IMG/VR virus record: IMGVR_UViG_3300020473_000011
Location: 1-64,000 of that record
Length of the DNA stretch: 64,000 bases
Reading direction: 5' to 3' (one strand)
Source: a virus
Position numbers and translations under genes: made by a program. This document shows, in pieces, positions 59,637 to 64,000 of the stretch. The notes beneath the pieces are model-generated. The model was not told the origin of the DNA. It worked only from the letters and a program-made list of their open reading frames with translations, and searched no databases. Position 1 is the stretch's first letter. Every line of letters starts with the position of its first letter.

Positions 59637-60068
59637 TTAGTCCTCGCCCAATGGGCAGTTTATGTGTTTGTTACCGTATAGGATCGCGACACCACAACCG
59701 CAGCGTTTTACGTGACTGCCCACGGTCATACTTTCTAGCTGTACTGTGCTACGCGGACGACTAGGCGCGCGGTACCTTTCTTCCAAGTGTTGCCCACCCT
59801 GTTTTAGCAGCTCAATGTCATCTAAGCTCGATAGTCTGCGTCGTGTCTCGAAAGCTGAGTTAGTAAGATTCTGTTCTGAAATGGCTTTACATGAAGGCTC
59901 TACATGGGTTTGGCCATGGAAACCGTGCTGTGTTGCAGCGCTTAGGAAGCTCTGAGTCTTCGCTATCGCGCCCGAAAAGTCATACTTAGTAAAAGGCTGA
60001 TCCGTATGACGGTTCACGGCCTCAAGTAACACCCCATGAGGGATGGGAAGACCTAGACTAATCATCAT
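59637..60068 (-). CDS. Hypothetical protein with C-terminal CxC (143 aa)
   Basis: Start at ATG 60068 or 60065, after AAGGCG and overlapping the gene before by 11 bases. C-terminus HVKRCGCGVAILYGNKHINC may bind metal. Unknown. Confidence 0.65.
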   Translation of the reverse strand: MMISLGLPIPHGVLLEAVNRHTDQPFTKYDFSGAIAKTQSFLSAATQHGFHGQTHVEPSCKAISEQNLTNSAFETRRRLSSLDDIELLKQGGQHLEERYRAPSRPRSTVQLESMTVGSHVKRCGCGVAILYGNKHINCPLGED

Positions 60069-60273
60069 CTTTCGCCTTAATCCAGTTGTACTCATTAGGC
60101 GGGTATGCCTCAAGGGCTTCAAGCAAAGTTCGCTTATTTTCGTCCCATATACCGCTCGGCCAGAATTGGAAGAGTGTCACTAGTCCATCTTTATCACGCC
60201 ATGCGTAACAATCGAATACGATGTCAGTCTTAGCGGTGCTCGGTAGCTTGTCATTGTTGGCCACGCCTGTCAT
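60058..60273 (-). CDS. Hypothetical protein (71 aa)
   Basis: A small acidic protein, sandwiched with tight overlaps between two others of the same unit. Unknown. Confidence 0.65.
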   Translation of the reverse strand: MTGVANNDKLPSTAKTDIVFDCYAWRDKDGLVTLFQFWPSGIWDENKRTLLEALEAYPPNEYNWIKAKDDD

Positions 60274-60609
60274 TTATTCTTTGCCTCTCGTAGTTTCTTT
60301 GCATTTTAATTCGGTTTTAGCAGTGCCATCATGCGTAGACTCATCACTTAGCTTTTCTAGGATGTCCCACTCGCTTTCAAAGACAGAGGCCAAGCCCGAT
60401 TCGTGCCAAATACGATAGCCCCGAAATGAGACTTTGCCCCTAAATACGCGCTCGACACAGCCTTTGCAGTTGAAGCGGGTCACATTCTTGTCCCCATGAG
60501 GCTCTACCGTATCGATCTGTGCACGCTTACCGTTACGCATCAGATAGATTCCAACGCTGTCGATAATCACGGGCTTTGTGTTCATAGGCGTAATTGCACT
60601 ATCATTCAT
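60274..60609 (-). CDS. Hypothetical protein (111 aa)
   Basis: ATG at 60609 follows AAGGAAAT. Contains FNCKGCVERVF, a possible CxxC pair. First gene of the four-gene unit, immediately abutting the next. Unknown. Confidence 0.65.
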   Translation of the reverse strand: MNDSAITPMNTKPVIIDSVGIYLMRNGKRAQIDTVEPHGDKNVTRFNCKGCVERVFRGKVSFRGYRIWHESGLASVFESEWDILEKLSDESTHDGTAKTELKCKETTRGKE

Positions 60610-60690
60610 GGTATCTATTTCCTTTTGGCTTGTTAGCTTGTTAGGCACAAAGGCCGTATAAATCTAGATAAGCTACTGCGTACCAGCGCA

Positions 60691-61710
60691 TTATACAAAC
60701 TCTACGGCGGATTGTAAGTCTTTGAACCCACGGTCGTCATAGCGGCGCGTCGTATCAACATTGGAATGGCCAAGTAGCTTAGCCACCTCAAAAATGTCAC
60801 GGCCATTAAGAAGTAATCTAGTCGCAAAGTAATGACGAAGAGCATGCGGGTGCAGCCCCGTTACATTGTCGGCCTCGCCAGCTTTACGGATAACGTTGTA
60901 GACCCCAGTCGTTGATAGTCCATTGTCTAAAACTTTATCGACGATGTTTACCTTGCGGAATAAAGGGGCTGACCGCTTTTTATTGTTCGTTGTAAGCACG
61001 ACCCGTGCCCAGTCCATTAGGGCTTTATGTAGCTCGCTATTCATAGGAACGTCACGAAGCTTCGCTCCCTTACCCAATACACTGATAAACGACTCTTTAT
61101 GACCACTCTTAGAAAAACGGATGTCTTGTAGGCGCAGGTTGGCCACTTCTTCGCGGCGTAGGCCAGCATGTGACATGCACATGAAAATCGCGCGGTTTCT
61201 CACGCTGATGTTTTTAAGGGTGCCAATACTACCGATAACTTGATTAACAGTAGCCGCAGGAAGCGCCCCTAAGTCGCGCTCAGACGTTAAGTTGCTAAGA
61301 TTGTCTAGTTGCCCTTCTAACCACGTTAAATCGACCTCATCGTTGCTAGCGTTCGATTTAGCCTGCTTCTTTGCATTACTCTTAACGGATTTGATGGCAT
61401 GCTTAATCTTTTCGTAGGCTGTCTCGGTAAGCTTGTCTGAGATAAGTGCCCAGTTAAGTGTTTTTCGAACGATAGTTAGAACAGTGTTTATATAGCTTGT
61501 AGACTTACCCTCTTCGACTAGTGCAGTTCTCAGGTCTGAGTATTCTTGGATGGTCAACGCGTGCCACTCGAAACTAAGGACAGACTCATTATTGTCAGCC
61601 TTTGCTGCGTGAGGTGTGCGCTTTAGCGCAGCGCGTAAGTTCTTTACTACAGCGCCCTTTGAAGCGTCTGAGGTAAGGCTCGCGAGATATAGGTCAATAT
61701 AAGCTTGCAT
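60691..61710 (-). CDS. Tyrosine recombinase/integrase
   Basis: A 339-residue XerC/D-like integrase with a complete active site: Arg185 in SHAGLRREEV, Lys214 in VLGKGAKLRD, His289 and Arg292 in HPHALRHYFATRLL, His315 in LLGHSNVDTT and Tyr324 in RRYDD. The N-terminal ~150 residues form the core-binding domain. It could integrate the element, resolve multimers or catalyse local rearrangement. ATG at 61710 follows TTGAGACCGACT. The promoter (61774-61802) has TTGATC-17-TATAGT, with the TTGTACAA palindrome in its spacer. Confidence 0.95.
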   Translation of the reverse strand: MQAYIDLYLASLTSDASKGAVVKNLRAALKRTPHAAKADNNESVLSFEWHALTIQEYSDLRTALVEEGKSTSYINTVLTIVRKTLNWALISDKLTETAYEKIKHAIKSVKSNAKKQAKSNASNDEVDLTWLEGQLDNLSNLTSERDLGALPAATVNQVIGSIGTLKNISVRNRAIFMCMSHAGLRREEVANLRLQDIRFSKSGHKESFISVLGKGAKLRDVPMNSELHKALMDWARVVLTTNNKKRSAPLFRKVNIVDKVLDNGLSTTGVYNVIRKAGEADNVTGLHPHALRHYFATRLLLNGRDIFEVAKLLGHSNVDTTRRYDDRGFKDLQSAVEFV

Positions 61711-61805
61711 AGTCGGTCTCAACTTATCAGTGTATCGGTTCTATTCCGCTGCATGGCAGCGGTTTATGACGATACTATAAGCTATCATTGTACAATGATC
61801 AAGAC
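61711..61805 (-). promoter_or_regulatory. Integrase promoter with spacer operator
   Basis: On the minus strand TTGATC (61797-61802), spacer containing ATCATTGTACAATGAT, TATAGT (61774-61779), then CCGCTGC-CAT-GCAGCGG (about 61746-61762), then AACCGATAC (61732-61740). The operator is between -35 and -10, a classic repression geometry. Confidence 0.85.
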
Positions 61806-62120
61806 CTATTTACGAATTAGTGTACAACTCTCAACCTTGCAGCTAATAACATATTCTTCATGGAAGTCGAACTCAACCTCGCGCAGGAAGTCTTCTTGGT
61901 CAAGGTGTGAGTCAACTTCGGCAATTAGATAGATCTCACCTTGACCGTCATTGCTGTGCACATCAACGTCGTATAGGTCAGCGTCACTAAGGTGAGGCGG
62001 CGTTGTACCCTTCTCATATAGCTCTAGTTCATCTTGCAGCACTGAAACAACGCGGTCAGGGCACATTACTTCTAGGCGTGTTGCTAGCTTTAGCAGCACG
62101 CGAAAACGATTGTTATTCAT
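61806..62120 (-). CDS. Hypothetical protein (104 aa)
   Basis: An acidic beta-rich protein, unknown. AGAGAGACT precedes its ATG. Its 3' end abuts the integrase promoter. Confidence 0.7.
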   Translation of the reverse strand: MNNNRFRVLLKLATRLEVMCPDRVVSVLQDELELYEKGTTPPHLSDADLYDVDVHSNDGQGEIYLIAEVDSHLDQEDFLREVEFDFHEEYVISCKVESCTLIRK

Positions 62121-62146
62121 CAGTAGTCTCTCTTATTTTAAAATTC

Positions 62147-62392
62147 TTATTTTTCTTCAACCCAAGGGTGCGTTACGCCATACTCAACTGACATTTTCTG
62201 TTTAAATACAGTATCAGGCTTCGCCAAGGCAATTTCATTCTCTTCAAAGCGGTCATCGCGTACAGAGAAGTACTTGTCGAATAATCGTTTTGGAATGCGC
62301 ATTGCGGCCATGGCTTTAGGCTTGCTTGTTGCTGCCACCATGAAATTATTCACGCCGTCTTTGCTTCCATAGAATACTTTTAGCTTTGCCAT
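62147..62392 (-). CDS. Small hypothetical protein (81 aa)
   Basis: ATG at 62392 (AKLKVFYGSKDGVNNF) is chosen over a longer reading that would cross the promoter. Basic, soluble, unknown. Confidence 0.7.
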   Translation of the reverse strand: MAKLKVFYGSKDGVNNFMVAATSKPKAMAAMRIPKRLFDKYFSVRDDRFEENEIALAKPDTVFKQKMSVEYGVTHPWVEEK

Positions 62393-62453
62393 GAGGCTGT
62401 TCCCTTTAGTTGGTATTGTCTGTAAAAGGCTGCGGGGCAACCGACTTGGCACA

Positions 62454-62482
62454 AATTTATAGAATCGTTGTACAACCGTCAA
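62454..62482 (-). promoter_or_regulatory. Promoter with TTGTACAA in spacer
   Basis: On the minus strand TTGACG (62477-62482), 17-bp spacer beginning GTTGTACAACGAT, TAAATT (62454-62459). GGCTGCGGGGCAACC lies downstream near 62427-62441. Confidence 0.75.
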
Positions 62483-62509
62483 GTTTTATTTATGTTTTAA
62501 ATGAAAGTA

Positions 62510-62570
62510 GCTGCGCCGCAACGCTTTTCATTCAAAAAGTGTTGTACAACGATGTGAGTGATGCTATAGT
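62510..62570 (+). promoter_or_regulatory. TTGTACAA-class promoter
   Basis: GCTGCGCCGCAAC (62510-62522), CTTTTCATTCAA, core TTGTACAA (62542-62549), 17 bp, TATAGT (62565-62570), then CACTAACTAATTTGAGA. Confidence 0.88.
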
Positions 62571-62609
62571 CAGCCCTATTGAAAGCACTAACTAATTTGA
62601 GATCCCGAT

Positions 62610-63668
62610 ATGGACACAAGTACGCCTGAATTAAACATTGTTGATAAGATCGTAAAAAGCGCAATTTTGACACACTTTTCTACGAACCCATCACGTGCCC
62701 ATGTACTCAGCCACGTGCTACTTACGACAGGTAACTGTTACGAGTGGGTTAAGGATGCAGATGGTCTTTATGTACTAGAGTCTCCATTCGACGATGCTGA
62801 TGGCACAACGACGCGCATCGAACCAGAAGAACATGAAGAACTCGATGGGGCATTCAAGCTCCTTGCACGCTTCAAGGACAGCAACGCGAGTATTACATTT
62901 CGTAATATGATCACTGAGTGGATTTCTGACAATATCGACGTCTACTGTACGCGACGTTTCCAAGCTGAGCTAGGTGCAGACCTCAGCCCAACACGGGCTT
63001 ATACTAACTTTATGCCTGACTCGGCTGCGATCTCCACGATGCCTAACGTAGAAGAGATACACCCAGTTTGGGTGGCCGCCATAGAAGAGCTTATCTCTAA
63101 CCAGTTTGACCTTATCTGGGCGGGCGGTCTACCGAGAGGAAGCCGTGAGGCACTTGAACACGTAAGACAGTACGACCCTGCCTACGCACAGCTATACCTC
63201 GCGCTCATGAACGCACGCGAAAAGATAGAAGCTGCTAAGCCTGTGAAGAATAACCCGTATACGCAGAAGTTAGTAGAAAAGCGTGAGAAGCGTCTAGCAG
63301 AGAATTATGCACAACTGACTGCGAAGGCTGAGAACGCAGAATGGGAAGCGCCGAGCTTCGAAGAGTTTGTGAAAATAAGCGCAACCGACTTTAAGAAAGG
63401 GAACATCATTATCCATGAAGAACTAGTCTCTTTTGTGACTGGTCGTCAGGAAGATATGCACCGATTCTTCCCAAACGGTAAGCCTAACGCTGACTTTGAG
63501 CGCCAAGCTATGGCCGTCATTGAATCTTGCACAGCATTCACCAGATACCCACAGGCATCTACCCTAGTCTATGACATAAAGCGTGAGCTTGGTATACGCA
63601 CAGCCTGTGAACCTTTGATTGAGGTCTACGTCAATGACGTATTACCTATGCTTTTCTCAGCCTCTTAA
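62610..63668 (+). CDS. Hypothetical protein (352 aa)
   Basis: An acidic soluble protein of unknown function with a helical middle section (NPYTQKLVEKREKRLAENYA). ATG at 62610 follows GAGATCCCGAT. Under a full TTGTACAA-class promoter and probably cotranscribed with the next gene. Confidence 0.78.
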   Translation: MDTSTPELNIVDKIVKSAILTHFSTNPSRAHVLSHVLLTTGNCYEWVKDADGLYVLESPFDDADGTTTRIEPEEHEELDGAFKLLARFKDSNASITFRNMITEWISDNIDVYCTRRFQAELGADLSPTRAYTNFMPDSAAISTMPNVEEIHPVWVAAIEELISNQFDLIWAGGLPRGSREALEHVRQYDPAYAQLYLALMNAREKIEAAKPVKNNPYTQKLVEKREKRLAENYAQLTAKAENAEWEAPSFEEFVKISATDFKKGNIIIHEELVSFVTGRQEDMHRFFPNGKPNADFERQAMAVIESCTAFTRYPQASTLVYDIKRELGIRTACEPLIEVYVNDVLPMLFSAS

Positions 63669-63700
63669 AACCAATTAGAACTATTAGAAGGAAACTTAAA

Positions 63701-63955
63701 ATGACCGTAAGAAACGTAACACAGTACTTGATCGAAGCCTTCAAAAACAACGGCGTTGAGACTATCCAACCGAATGCAAGCGTGCGGTTTGTTACATCAC
63801 TTATTGATGAGCTACCGCGAAGCTGGCATGGGCTTGGGCGTGATGACCTAGTAAAGAAAATACGTGTAACCTGCGAGTTGGGTGCGAGTGGCGGCAAGCT
63901 TAAACGCCGCAGAGTTAAAGATGTTAAGGGCTACGTCTACGACATCTTAGTGTAA
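63701..63955 (+). CDS. Hypothetical basic protein (84 aa)
   Basis: AGAAGGAAAC precedes the ATG. C-terminus Lys/Arg-rich (GGKLKRRRVKDVKGYVYDIL). Unknown; complete within the window. Confidence 0.72.
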   Translation: MTVRNVTQYLIEAFKNNGVETIQPNASVRFVTSLIDELPRSWHGLGRDDLVKKIRVTCELGASGGKLKRRRVKDVKGYVYDILV

Positions 63956-64000
63956 CCTAAACCTGCTGAAATAACCTGCGGCGTAGATATTTTCGAATAA

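Noticed and set aside
3785-62570. TTGTACAA as a LexA/SOS box
   Set aside because: The SOS box has CTGT-N8-ACAG half-sites; here the palindrome is continuous and lacks that spacing.
1-64000. Phage virion or conjugation gene modules
   Set aside because: No portal, terminase, capsid, tail, relaxase or type IV secretion motif could be recognised in any product.

Overview
This 64 kb window (roughly 45% GC by eye) reads as part of a large extrachromosomal or integrative element of a gammaproteobacterium, probably a marine one. That host guess rests on the style of the HU, HPF, tRNA-Trp and ProQ-like sequences and is inference. Genes are small, tightly packed and mostly unknown, and they switch strand in blocks with many private promoters. 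I see no capsid, tail, terminase, conjugation or rRNA genes, and no CRISPR array. The recognisable functions are DNA maintenance, nucleotide metabolism, RNA biology and recombination. A jumbo-phage early region, a phage-plasmid and a megaplasmid all remain possible.

Layout. 1-135: nine copies of a 15-bp tandem repeat that runs off the left edge. 0.4-9.9 kb: an HTH protein, large unknown proteins, an HU protein, a deoxyribosyltransferase-like protein and a tyrosine recombinase. 10-18 kb, mostly minus strand: dCMP-type deaminase, DnaQ-like exonuclease, small membrane and Cys-rich proteins, an HTH protein, a HAD phosphatase, a ProQ/FinO RNA chaperone and a dUTPase. 18-26 kb: a solitary TnpB with a candidate omega-RNA, a DnaJ-type zinc-finger protein, a PNK-type phosphatase, a ribosome hibernation factor (HPF) and a methyltransferase-like protein. 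26-33 kb: a membrane/coiled-coil/HTH protein, a repeat-bearing origin-like gap, a primase-type replication protein and a second methyltransferase. 33-41 kb: small unknowns, a CYTH protein, two tandem Gly/Ser/Cys-tailed micro-proteins next to a WHxxL-family protein, and six tRNA genes (Cys, Trp, Leu, Tyr, Phe, Tyr). 41-50 kb: mainly plus-strand unknowns including a diverged paralogue pair, an eight-gene translationally coupled operon and a DUF6939-like protein. 50-64 kb: large unknowns, another HAD phosphatase, an orphan antitoxin-like protein, a second tyrosine recombinase and small ORFs.

The strongest system-level signal is regulatory. A palindrome, ATCRTTGTACAAYGAT with core TTGTACAA, recurs in more than 20 gaps. 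At seven or more promoters its left half is the -35 box, 17-18 bp from a TATANT-like -10. An imperfect GCTGC-NNN-GCAGC dyad usually lies 15-40 bp upstream, and a leader word AACCGATAC or AATTGATAC lies downstream of the -10. These suggest an element-wide regulon under one dimeric regulator. The second candidate novelty is the pair of Ser/Cys-repeat peptides beside a WHxxL-family protein: in relatives, from memory, that kind of tail is fused to the protein, but here it is encoded separately and duplicated.
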